NCBI RefSeq assembly: GCF_022815725.1
Contig: NZ_JALGRF010000001.1
Coordinates: forward strand, 1,251,351-1,315,350
Direction of reading: 5' to 3'
DNA: 64,000 bases
DNA from: Streptomyces sp. APSN-46.1
GTDB taxonomy: Bacteria > Actinomycetota > Actinomycetes > Streptomycetales > Streptomycetaceae
Part shown: piece after piece, positions 33,043-40,465 of the stretch
How positions within the stretch are numbered: position 1 is the stretch's first letter
Layout of the letters: every line of letters starts with the position of its first letter
Program-made: the position numbers and the translations under genes
The notes under the pieces: generated by a model
The model's database searches: none
Told to the model about the DNA's origin: nothing
The model's input: the letters and a program-made list of their open reading frames with translations, nothing else

Positions 33043-33765
33043 TCAGCCGAGTTGGTCTCCGAACCCGCCGACCCGGAGCGTGATGTTCAGCCGCCCGGTC
33101 AGGCCCAGCCCGGGCGGGGCCGTTCCGGACAGGACCTTCGGCACCCCGTGGTAGGCCGCCCGGCTGGGACCGCCGAAGACGAACAGGTCCCCGCTGCGCA
33201 GCTCGACGTCCTGGTACGGGCGGCCGCGCGAGGCGGTGTTGCCGAACCGGAAGACGCAGGTGTCGCCGAGGCTCAGGGAGACCACCGGGGCGGGGGACTT
33301 CTCCTCGGCGTCGCGGTGCATGCCCATCCGGGCGTCGCCGTCATAGAAGTTGATCAGCGCGATGTCGTAGGCGGCGGCGTCACGGCCGGCGGGCGTGTGG
33401 GCCGGCGTACGAGCGGCCGTGGCGGCCGTGGCGGCGGTGCCGGCGGCCGTGCCGTACGCGGCGGCCACGGCGTCCCGCCCCAGCTCCGCGAGCCACCCCG
33501 GCATCGGCTTCACCGGCGCCCCGTCGCCGTCCACGGCGGTGCGGGCGTACGCGTACGGATACCAGTGGAGCCCGAGGCACACCTGGCGGGCGGTCATCGT
33601 CCCGCCCCCGGGGGTGCTGACGGTGCGCAGCCCGGCGGGCGGCCGCGCCCACTCCCGGCAGGCGGCCAGCAGCTCCCGCTGCCGCTCCGGCCCGAGCCAG
33701 TCGGGCACGTGCACGGCGCCGGGGGCGATCTCGGTCCGCTCGCGCGGGAAGAGTTCCCCGTCCAT
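33043..33765 (-). CDS. AlkB-like 2-oxoglutarate/Fe(II) dioxygenase
   Basis: A 240-residue protein that should oxidatively remove alkyl groups from nucleic acid bases. The iron ligands are in MGMHRDAEEK (HxD) and YHGVPKV (distal His), and the 2-oxoglutarate Arg in RLNITLR. LINFYDGDARMG and DLFVFGGPSR are typical of bacterial AlkB. Between the nucleotide-recognition region and the core is an insert of Ala/Thr repeats (GTAAGTAATAATAARTP) not expected in E. coli AlkB. The start ATG 33765 has GGAGG only 1 base away, too close to work well. The divergent gene begins 37 bp away. Confidence 0.9.
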   Translation of the reverse strand: MDGELFPRERTEIAPGAVHVPDWLGPERQRELLAACREWARPPAGLRTVSTPGGGTMTARQVCLGLHWYPYAYARTAVDGDGAPVKPMPGWLAELGRDAVAAAYGTAAGTAATAATAARTPAHTPAGRDAAAYDIALINFYDGDARMGMHRDAEEKSPAPVVSLSLGDTCVFRFGNTASRGRPYQDVELRSGDLFVFGGPSRAAYHGVPKVLSGTAPPGLGLTGRLNITLRVGGFGDQLG

Positions 33766-33801
33766 GCCTCCATTGTCGGGGTCTGCTGCGAGACTCGCGG
33801 C

Positions 33802-34545
33802 ATGGATATCGATGAGTACCTGAAGACCCTTGGTCGGGAGGGCGAGCTGCTCGCCGACGTGGCCGAACGGGCGGGCACGGAGGCGCTGGTGCCCACCTGT
33901 CCGCAGTGGCGGGTCGCGGATCTGCTGCGGCACACGGGGTCGGTGCACCGCTGGGCGGCCGCGTTCGTCGGGGACGCGATCGTGGAGCCGGTGCCGTTCC
34001 CGGACGCCCCCGAACTGGCCGGTGCGGAGCTGCTGGCCTGGTTCCGCGAGGGTCACGCGGAGCTGGTCCGTACGCTGGCCGAGGCCCCGGCCGAGGTGCA
34101 GTGCTGGACCTTCCTGCCGACGGCCCCGCCCTCGCCGCTGGCGTTCTGGGCGCGGCGGCAGGCACATGAGACGGCCGTCCACCGGCTGGACGCCGAGGCG
34201 GCGCTCGGCGTCGAGTTCTCGGCGTTCGAGCCGGAGTTCGCGGAGGACGGGGTGGACGAGCTGCTGACCGGCTTCCACGCCCGGCCGCGCAGCCGGGTGC
34301 GCAGCCCGGAGCCCCGGGTGATCCGGGTCCGGGCGGTGGACACGGGCGCGGTGTGGACCGTACACCTGTCCGCGGAGCCGCCGCGTACGGTGACGGGCGA
34401 TCTGGGGGGCCCGGTGGACTGCGAGCTGACCGGCACGGCGGCCTGGCTGTACACGGCCCTGTGGAACCGGACCCCGCTGGCCGGACCGGGCGTGACGGGT
34501 GATCCGGAGCCGGCCCGGCTGTGGCGGGAGACGGCCGGCATCTGA
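33802..34545 (+). CDS. Maleylpyruvate isomerase family mycothiol-dependent enzyme (DinB-like)
   Basis: A 247-residue protein. The N-terminal half is the DinB-like four-helix bundle of mycothiol-dependent enzymes: TCPQWRVADLLRHTGSVHRWAA with the first His, and RRQAHETAVHRLDAE with the second metal-His pair. The C-terminal half is the beta domain ending in GTAAWLYTALWNR, typical of the actinobacterial family. Members transfer or isomerise with mycothiol, but specific substrates are rarely known. It starts at ATG 33802, only 36 bp from the AlkB gene start, so the two divergent genes must share promoter space. Confidence 0.9.
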   Translation: MDIDEYLKTLGREGELLADVAERAGTEALVPTCPQWRVADLLRHTGSVHRWAAAFVGDAIVEPVPFPDAPELAGAELLAWFREGHAELVRTLAEAPAEVQCWTFLPTAPPSPLAFWARRQAHETAVHRLDAEAALGVEFSAFEPEFAEDGVDELLTGFHARPRSRVRSPEPRVIRVRAVDTGAVWTVHLSAEPPRTVTGDLGGPVDCELTGTAAWLYTALWNRTPLAGPGVTGDPEPARLWRETAGI

Positions 34546-34640
34546 CCGACTGACCGAGGGCCCGGGCGGGGGCGGCCGGAGCGGGCAGAGCCGGCGGGGC
34601 GCCCTTGTGAGGGGCGCGTGCCCGCCGTGACACTGCCCGC

Positions 34641-34970
34641 GTGGGGCGACGTACGCAGGCGGATGGGGACGCGATCACCGTCGAGATCGGCTACGCCTTC
34701 CTCAGCGGGTGCTTCGCGGCCGCGCTGGTCTTCGGGGCGGTCTTCGGCCCGGCGCCGGCCTTCTCCCTCCCTCGCTCCCTCGCCCGGCCCGGCACGGCAC
34801 GGCACGGCACGCCCTGGCCGTGCCGGGCGGGGTCCTGGCCGCAGTGGTCTTCCTTGTCTTCCTGCTCCGCGCCACGCACGTCCTCTGGCGGTTCGCCCTC
34901 GCCCGGAGAACGACGGCCGTAGGCCGGGCCCGGGCGAAGCGGACGGACGGACGAACGGACGAACGGACGG
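34641..34970 (+). pseudogene. Frameshifted small membrane protein, DUF6332-like
   Basis: In one frame from GTG 34641 the DNA encodes RRTQADGDAITVEIGYAFLS and a first membrane segment (CFAAALVFGAVFG). A second frame, entered after the GGCAC repeat, encodes PGGVLAAVVFLVFLLRATHVLWRF plus a basic tail. The joined product would be a two-TM protein of about 100 residues resembling, from memory, Streptomyces DUF6332. As read, the first frame stops at 34922 with nonsense sequence, and the second has no stop before the next gene. A GGAC/GAAC repeat at about 34940-34972 lies at the 3' end. It may be a pseudogene or phase-variable. Confidence 0.5.
34791..34810. repeat. GGCAC pentanucleotide repeat, four units, at the frameshift
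   Basis: Four exact GGCAC units in a row lie precisely where the reading frame of the DUF6332-like gene is lost. Removing one 5-bp unit would bring the two membrane segments into a single frame. Confidence 0.85.
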
Positions 34971-35021
34971 ACATGATGTCCGGGACACGTCACCGCCACG
35001 AGACGCGCAGCGAGGAACCAG

Positions 35022-35819
35022 ATGACCGATGCCTCCGCCTCCTTCCGGCTCCATCCGGGCTCTCCCGACTCTCCCGTGATCCTCCACGTCCCACACTCCT
35101 CCCGCGCCGTACCCGCGGACGTCCGCGCCGGGATCCTGCTGGACGAGCACGCGCTCGCGTCGGAGCTGGACCACATCACCGACTCGCACACGGCGGAGAT
35201 CGCCGCCGGGGCGGCCGAGGCCGCGCGCACCGCTCCCTGGCGGTTCGTGAACCGGCTCTCCCGACTGGTCGTCGACCCCGAGCGCTTCCCCGACGACCGC
35301 GAGGAGATGCTGGCGCGGGGCATGGGCGCGGTCTACGCGCGGACCACGCACCGCGAGGAGCTCCGCCCGGCCGGTTTCGACGGACAGCCGCTGATCGAGC
35401 GCTACTTCCACCCGTACGCGCGCGCCATGACCGACGCGGTCGCGGAGCGGCTCCGGGCGGTCGGACGCGCCGTGATCATCGACGTCCACTCGTACCCGGC
35501 GAAGGCGTTGCCGTACGAGCTCCACGGCGACGGGCCGCGGCCCCCGATCTGCCTCGGCACGGACTCCTTCCATACGCCGGGCCCGCTGCTCGACGCGGCG
35601 CGCCGGACGTTCGCGGACTTCGGGGGCACGGGGCTGGACAGCCCGTTCGCGGGCACGTACGTGCCGCTGCGGTACTACGGGAAGGATCAGCGGGTCGGCG
35701 CGCTGATGGTGGAGATCCGGCGCGACCTCTACATGCGGGAGCCGGGAGGGCCCGCGGGACCCGGTCTCGACGCGCTGGCGGCCGCGCTGGCCGCTCTCGT
35801 GGACCACGCGTCCCTCTGA
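35022..35819 (+). CDS. N-formylglutamate amidohydrolase family protein
   Basis: A 265-residue hydrolase from ATG 35022 with GAGGAA upstream. Family marks include ILHVPHSSRAVPADV (metal His), ELDHITDSHTAEIA (Asp/His), FVNRLSRLVVDPERF with the invariant N-R-x-S-R-x-V-x-D-P-E-R-F block, and VIIDVHSYPAKALPYE with the late metal His. In histidine breakdown (HutG) such enzymes release formate from N-formylglutamate. No hut genes are near, so a different N-formyl or N-acyl substrate is possible. The 168 bp after it contain no gene. Confidence 0.92.
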   Translation: MTDASASFRLHPGSPDSPVILHVPHSSRAVPADVRAGILLDEHALASELDHITDSHTAEIAAGAAEAARTAPWRFVNRLSRLVVDPERFPDDREEMLARGMGAVYARTTHREELRPAGFDGQPLIERYFHPYARAMTDAVAERLRAVGRAVIIDVHSYPAKALPYELHGDGPRPPICLGTDSFHTPGPLLDAARRTFADFGGTGLDSPFAGTYVPLRYYGKDQRVGALMVEIRRDLYMREPGGPAGPGLDALAAALAALVDHASL

Positions 35820-35987
35820 CGACCCGCGGACCCCGCCGGACCCCGCCGGACCGTACGGGCGCGCTGGAGCCGGGCGCGCCGTCGGCGGCCTCCGTCGGGC
35901 GCGCCCGGCTCCCGCGCGCTGGGGGCCCGGAAACCTCGGCCGCACGCCGCACGCCGGTCGCCGCCCCCGGGTGGCCGTCGTCGCCTG

Positions 35988-36509
35988 TCAGGCGGGCGAG
36001 CCCGGGCCGTCCGCCGGGACCGGCCACCGTACGGCGTAGTACTTCAGCCGGTCGTCCTCCCCCACCGGCTCCATCCCGGCTGCCGCCATCACCCGTTGCG
36101 AGGCGATGTTGCCGCGGTCCGTGTCTCCGAGCACCTGTCTGACACCGTGGGCGCGGGCGAAGCCGAGCAGGGCGCGCAGGGCCTCCGCCGCGTATCCCCG
36201 GCCCTGGGCGGAGGGGGCGAGTCCGTATCCGATGGTGACCGTGCCGTCCTCGTCCGGCGGTCCGTGGAAGCCGAGGCCGCCGATGGCCTCGCCGTCCTCC
36301 CGGCGGCGGATCTCGTAGGGGCCGAACGGCTGCGGATCGCCTTGCAGCGCGCAGGTGTCGAGGTGGCGCCGGGCGCCGGCGATGTCGGCCGCGGTGGGAT
36401 AGCCGCGGGCCCATCGCCCGTGCCCCTCCGGCTCGCCCCGCGCCAGGGATGCCGCTTCCTGGACGCTGAGGGGGTGCAGCACGAGCCGTTGGGTGACGAG
36501 ATCTTCCAT
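35988..36509 (-). CDS. GNAT acetyltransferase, RimJ/RimL-like
   Basis: A 173-residue GNAT from ATG 36509. It has the ribosomal-protein acetyltransferase style opening VTQRLVLHPLSVQEAASL, the strand IGYGLAPSAQGRGYAAEALRALL with the acetyl-CoA loop QGRGYA, and DTDRGNIASQRVMAAAGM in motif B. Target unknown. Its upstream region is interrupted 21 bp before the ATG by a hairpin of the IS200/IS605 type, so its promoter may have been altered. Confidence 0.9.
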   Translation of the reverse strand: MEDLVTQRLVLHPLSVQEAASLARGEPEGHGRWARGYPTAADIAGARRHLDTCALQGDPQPFGPYEIRRREDGEAIGGLGFHGPPDEDGTVTIGYGLAPSAQGRGYAAEALRALLGFARAHGVRQVLGDTDRGNIASQRVMAAAGMEPVGEDDRLKYYAVRWPVPADGPGSPA

Positions 36510-36529
36510 CAGGCCTTCTCGAAAGGGGA

Positions 36530-36549
36530 CCACCGGCTTTAGCCGGTGG
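36530..36549. mobile_element. IS200/IS605-type end hairpin (relic)
   Basis: CCACCGGC-TTTA-GCCGGTGG is followed by GGGAGTTTCGTCC. The core CTTTAGCCGG is shared exactly with the hairpin behind the TnpB relic at 38846-38855. In Streptomyces such hairpins mark the right end of TnpB-bearing elements and the 3' part of their guide RNA. No TnpB coding sequence is attached to this copy. Confidence 0.6.
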
Positions 36550-36936
36550 GGGAGTTTCGTCCTTGGATCGTAGGCGCGGAGCGCCGGAGTTCGTTGCGCT
36601 GCTATCTCTGACGGTTGTCCCGTAAACGGCGGGGCGCAAGTGAGATGATCTCTCATGCCGTCAGTGTGCTCACGACCACTGACAACGCTGGCGGTGCCGA
36701 GATTCCCGGAAGGAAACGGCTGACCCCGGACGCTCGCCGAAGGCCCGGCCGACGCCGGGGCGGCGAAAAGGTTGGTGTGCGGGGCCGACGGAACCGGGTA
36801 ACGTCTTTGTCATGTTCTTCCAGAGGCCGATTTACGAGTGAGAGCGTGACGGGCCCCTGCTGACGTCCTTCGACGTCGCCGCCCGTCCCCCACCGATGAA
36901 TCCGTAGATCACTTCACATCATTACCGGGAGAACCC
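36550..36936. other. Gene-poor stretch between the IS hairpin and the DUF6243-like gene
   Basis: No supported gene. A 22-codon frame begins at ATG 36656, but it lacks a ribosome site and family resemblance. GACGTC occurs twice around CTTC near 36872. AT content is higher than in the surroundings (for example the segment around 36810-36850), as is usual for mobile-element footprints or promoters. The promoter of the following gene should be here, but no box is clear. Confidence 0.5.
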
Positions 36937-37152
36937 GTGACCGTGAGCAAGAACATCAACAACCCCGTGGGCATGGGCGGCGGCCAGCGCAAGAAGCTGT
37001 CCCGCGCCGAACGGCAGAACAACGGTCCGCACCGCAACCTCGACCGCCAGGGTGCAGCCGACCAGAAGGCGGAGCTGGTGCGCAAGATGCGCGAGAAGGC
37101 CGGCGCGGCTGAGGGCGCCGGGCAGGCGGGCGACGACACCGCACAGAGCTGA
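36937..37152 (+). CDS. Small conserved basic protein (DUF6243-like)
   Basis: A 71-residue protein from GTG 36937 (a second GTG two codons on is possible) with GGGAGA upstream. The opening TVSKNINNPVGMGGGQRKKLS and the following RAERQNNGPHRNLDRQ are, from memory, those of Streptomyces family DUF6243. It is highly charged, with many Gln/Asn/Lys and no membrane segment, and is probably partly disordered. Function unknown. It lies just left of the IS5-family relic and may pre-date the insertion. Confidence 0.82.
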   Translation: MTVSKNINNPVGMGGGQRKKLSRAERQNNGPHRNLDRQGAADQKAELVRKMREKAGAAEGAGQAGDDTAQS

Positions 37153-37261
37153 CGCACCGCCGCCGCAGGGCGGCACCGCACGGGGCAGGGCCCGGACCGC
37201 GACGCGCGGTCCGGGCCCTGCTGCCGTATCGGGCGCGGCCGGCCCCGCTCAGCTCTCGGCC

Positions 37262-38112
37262 GACCACCCGCGTCCGGATCTGAGCGATGCCCAGTGGGAA
37301 CGGCTGCGGCCGTTCTTGCCGGTCAGCAACAGGCGTTGTGGCAGGTGGCGGGACCACCGGCAGGTGATCGACGGGATTCTGCACCGGGTACGAACCGGCG
37401 TGCAGTGGCGTGACCTGCCCGAGCGGTTCGACCCATGGAAGACGGTCTATGAACGCCACCGACTGTGGTCGGCAGACGGAACCTGGGAGCGACTACTCCA
37501 GCAGGTCCAGGCCGCCGCCGATGCGGCGGGTGAGATCGACTGGGACATCTCGGTCGACTCCACCATCCTGCGGGCTCATCAGCACGCGGCCGGCGCCCGC
37601 ACCGGCCCCCGCCTCAAAGGGGGCCGAAGTCCCAGAACACCAGGGCGAAACCCCGTGGCAGAGCCTGCACGCCCGCCTGGTGGAGGTAGTGCGGGAGGTG
37701 AGGGCCTGGGCCGCTCGCGCGGCGGGTTCAGGTCGCCCGCCAGCGCAAAGGGTCACGCGGCGGACGGCCACCGGGCTTCAACGAAGAGCGGTATAAGAAG
37801 CGCAACACCGGACAAGTCCTAGCCGACAAGGCGTACTCCTCACGTGCCATTCGCGATCACCTGAGCAAGCGCGGCATCCGAGTGGTGATCCCCGTCCCGG
37901 CGGACCAGCGGGGCCACCGACTGCGTCGAGGGAGCCGCGGTGGCCGGCCCCCGATCTTCGACCGCGCGGCATACAAGCAGCGCAACACGGTCGAGCGGTG
38001 CATCAACCGCTTGAAGCAGTGGCGCGGCATCGCCACACGTGATGAGAAGACCGCGACCATCTACCTGGCCGGACTCCACGTCGCGGGCATCTTCCTCTGG
38101 TCCGCGAGATGA
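37262..38112 (+). mobile_element. Chimeric, inactive IS5-family transposase relic
   Basis: Three pieces follow one another. 37262-37735: DDE transposase N-terminus (DLSDAQWERLRPFLPV, WRDLPERFDPWKTVYERH, first Asp in SVDSTILRAHQHAAG) through GLGRSRGGF. The middle of the protein with the second catalytic Asp is deleted. 37744-37809, in a new frame: RKGSRGGRPPGFNEERYKKR, which is normally near the C-terminus. 37810-38112, in the same frame: LADKAYSSRAIRDHLSKRGI, then RRGSRGGRPPIFDRAAYKQR and NTVERCINRLKQWRGIATR to the end. The GSRGGRPP block thus appears twice, from two different IS5 relatives. No terminal inverted repeats were found. Confidence 0.85.
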
Positions 38113-38120
38113 AGCCCTCT

Positions 38121-38591
38121 CTATGACGAGACCATCTCTTCCCAGCACAATCGCAGCTGTGCCTGCAGGCCCGAAATGGATGCTGCGTCGCAGGACATGA
38201 CGACCACGAGCCTGCTGAGGTCAATGCCTTCGGGCCGCTTTGTGGAGGACCATCGCTGTCCTGCCCGTAGCAGAGTCTCGAAGAGCAGCCGCCGTCCGGC
38301 GGCATCGCCCGACAGCGCCTCATCCGCAGCCTCGACGATCAGCACGTAGTGGTCCGCGGGCAGCCACTTCAGGTCACGCAGGCAGTCGAAGAGGGCATTC
38401 CAGTTCCACCCGAAGTAATCCGGCAGCTTCAGTCCGTCGTAGAACTGCTGGAAGACGGAGTCGGTGTCACGCATCTCCCGGCCGTCGAGCCGCGCTACGT
38501 ACGCCCTCCCAGCCATGGGAAGCAGCAAATCGACAGGCAGGCTGCCTTGCTCAGGAACGACATGTACCCAGGGCACGATGTGCACCGCCAC
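38121..38591 (-). CDS. Barstar-family ribonuclease inhibitor (orphan)
   Basis: A 156-residue protein from GTG 38591 after GGAGGGAAG. It carries the barstar core: [37 protein letters not shown] and [10 protein letters not shown]. The GWNWNALxDCLxD helix is the part that plugs the barnase active site. Known barstars neutralise an RNase toxin. No barnase-like gene lies next to it, so it may protect against another cell's polymorphic toxin or be a leftover of a lost pair. The stop codon lies only 8 bp from the end of the IS5-family relic, but the C-terminus looks complete. Confidence 0.9.
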   Translation of the reverse strand: MAVHIVPWVHVVPEQGSLPVDLLLPMAGRAYVARLDGREMRDTDSVFQQFYDGLKLPDYFGWNWNALFDCLRDLKWLPADHYVLIVEAADEALSGDAAGRRLLFETLLRAGQRWSSTKRPEGIDLSRLVVVMSCDAASISGLQAQLRLCWEEMVSS

Positions 38592-38639
38592 CTTCCCTCC
38601 AGGGATCCAGGGCGTCCACCACCGTCAGAGCCGGTGACG

Positions 38640-38880
38640 GCAGGCGCGGCGGCGAAAGCCGGACTGAACAGCAGCATCCACGATGCGGGTTGGGGGGTGT
38701 TCCTGGGAATCCTCGCTCACAAGGCTGAAAGCGCCGGTCGGCTGACGATCCCGGTCAGCGCCCGCAACACGTCCCGCACCTGCCCGCCCTCCGCCGGGGG
38801 ATGCGGACACGTGTCCGGAGACAACGCAGGCCACCACCCCGGCCCCTTTAGCCGGGGGTGGAAGTCACAGGGGTCCGCTC
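38640..38880 (+). pseudogene. TnpB C-terminal relic with right-end hairpin
   Basis: The plus strand reads [20 protein letters not shown] and [20 protein letters not shown] then TSRTCP, which is the TnpB block before its zinc finger. Only a damaged CGHV follows. The sequence then jumps straight into the right-end hairpin (38834-38861, with CTTTAGCCGG) and GGAAGTCA. The guide-directed nuclease core upstream and the final RuvC Asp are missing. The whole relic fits an IS200/IS605-family element reduced by deletions. Confidence 0.85.
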
Positions 38881-38893
38881 GCCGGCGTCCGCG

Positions 38894-39592
38894 TCAGACG
38901 GCGGGTAGCCCGACCCCGTGGGCCAGTTGGTCGGCGGCGTGCGCGAAGAAGGTGTCGCGGTCCTCGACCACCCGGTTGAACTGGCCGAACACCTCGAAGG
39001 AGACGAGCCCGACCAGCTGCGCCCACGCGGCGACCAGCGCGGCCGTCACCTCCGGGGGCAGGCCTTCGGCGAAGTCCGCGGTCATCCGGGCCGCTTCGGG
39101 GCGCAGGGCGGCGGGCAGCGGCGGGAGGGCGAGCCCGCGGCCCTGGTAGGCGGCGCGGAGGATGCCTATGAACGCGTTGCCCACGCGGGAGGCCGGGCCG
39201 ACGGTGTCGAGCGGGGCGCTGTAGCCGGGGACCGGGGAGCCGTAGATGAGGGAGTACTCGTGCGGGTGCTCCAGCGCCCAGGCGCGGACGGCCTCGCAGA
39301 CCGCGACCCAGCGGGCGCGGGGCGGTTCGCCCGCGGCGAGGGTGCGGGCGTCGGCTTCCTCGGCGGCGGCGCCGACGCTGTCGTAGGCGTCGACGATGAG
39401 CGCGGTGAGCAACTCGTCGCGGCTGGGGAAGTAGCGGTACAGGGCCGAGGAGACCATGCCGAGCTCGCGGGCGACGGCGCGCAGCGAGAGCTTCGCGGCT
39501 CCTTCGGCCGCGAGCATGCGGCGCGCCTCGTCCTTGATGGCGGCGGTGACCTCGATGCGGGCCCGTTCCCTGGCCCCTCGCACGGTGCTCAT
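38894..39592 (-). CDS. TetR-family regulator
   Basis: A 232-residue repressor from ATG 39592. Residues about 12-60 are the TetR helix-turn-helix ([48 protein letters not shown]). The rest is a helical ligand and dimer domain ending in a [16 protein letters not shown] helix typical of the TetR C-terminal group found with DUF385 proteins. It is divergent from an F420-type nitroreductase gene; two similar palindromes in the shared 155 bp are its likely operators. Confidence 0.92.
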   Translation of the reverse strand: MSTVRGARERARIEVTAAIKDEARRMLAAEGAAKLSLRAVARELGMVSSALYRYFPSRDELLTALIVDAYDSVGAAAEEADARTLAAGEPPRARWVAVCEAVRAWALEHPHEYSLIYGSPVPGYSAPLDTVGPASRVGNAFIGILRAAYQGRGLALPPLPAALRPEAARMTADFAEGLPPEVTAALVAAWAQLVGLVSFEVFGQFNRVVEDRDTFFAHAADQLAHGVGLPAV

Positions 39593-39615
39593 GCGGCCAG
39601 TGTGCCATGCGGGTG

Positions 39616-39725
39616 GAGCACTGCCCAAAATCCGGAGCGGCGATCCAAAATAAGAGCAGTGCTCTTGATTTAGTGCACCGCTCCACGCAGACTGGGCAGT
39701 GCACCGAAACGAGAGCACCGCTCTC
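39616..39725. promoter_or_regulatory. Two AGAGCAnnGCTCT palindromes and a long inverted repeat between TetR and its target
   Basis: AAGAGCA-G-TGCTCTT (39652-39666) and GAGAGC-ACC-GCTCTC (39711-39725) share the pattern AGAGCAnnGCTCT and lie 59 bp apart. In addition GCACTGCCCA (39618-39627) and TGGGCAGTGC (39693-39702) form an inverted pair around the first palindrome. The first site would cover the TetR gene promoter and the second the nitroreductase promoter. Confidence 0.75.
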
Positions 39726-39747
39726 CCCACACGCCTCGGAGGCCATC

Positions 39748-40206
39748 ATGAACGCGTCCAGCCGCTACTACGTCCAGGCCGGCCCGTTCGCCGTCCGCTT
39801 CAACGCGCTCTTCGGGAAGCTCGCCCGCCTCGGTATCAGCCTGGCTGGCAGCGCCGAGCTGTCGGTGCGCGGCCGCACGTCCGGCGAGATGCAGCGGATC
39901 CCGGTCAACCCGCACACCCACGAGGGCGAGCAGTACCTGGTTTCGGCCCGCGGCCACTCCCAGTGGGTCCGCAACATGCGGGTCGCCGGCGGCGGGGAGC
40001 TGCGCGTGGGCCGCAAGGTGCGCACCTTCACGGCCGTCGAGATCACCGACCCCGTCCTGCGGGCCGCCGTCCTGCGCACGTACCTGGAGAAGTGGGGCTG
40101 GGAGGTCAATCGTTTCTTCCAGGGCGTCACCGCCCAGTCCTCCGACGCGGAGCTCCAGGCGGCGGCCGGCGATCACCCGGTGTTCCGCCTCGCCGTCGCA
40201 CGCTGA
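39748..40206 (+). CDS. F420-dependent nitroreductase family protein (DUF385/DDN-like)
   Basis: A 152-residue split-barrel flavin-type protein from ATG 39748 with GGAGG. It shows the DDN-family pattern: SVRGRTSGEMQRIPVNPHTHEGEQYLVSARGHSQWVRNMR-type core, that is G-R-x-S-G followed by two strands and the cofactor loop W-V-R-N. These proteins reduce substrates, such as quinones or nitroimidazoles, using coenzyme F420. The divergent TetR gene probably controls it. The GGEQYLVS variant suggests cofactor binding is intact. Confidence 0.87.
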   Translation: MNASSRYYVQAGPFAVRFNALFGKLARLGISLAGSAELSVRGRTSGEMQRIPVNPHTHEGEQYLVSARGHSQWVRNMRVAGGGELRVGRKVRTFTAVEITDPVLRAAVLRTYLEKWGWEVNRFFQGVTAQSSDAELQAAAGDHPVFRLAVAR

Positions 40207-40465
40207 GCCGATTCACGCTGAGCCGCCGCGCGCGCACCCGCCGCGCCCACCCGCCGCCCGCACCCGGCTCATGCCGCGGCCGCGACCCCGGCGCTCACCG
40301 GCAGGCCCCATGCGAGGGAAGGGGGACACGCCGGCGCGGCCTTCGACCGTGCGGGCGATCCTCGCGGTCCCGCCGTGCGAGAACGCCGTTCCTGACCCTC
40401 CGTCATGTTTCTCTGGACCCTCGTCCCGCCTGACTCCCCTGCCCGGTCGAGAAGGAGAGAGTCCC

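Noticed and set aside
36656..36724. 22-codon frame between the IS hairpin and the DUF6243-like gene
   Set aside because: No ribosome site, no recognisable pattern; chance frame.
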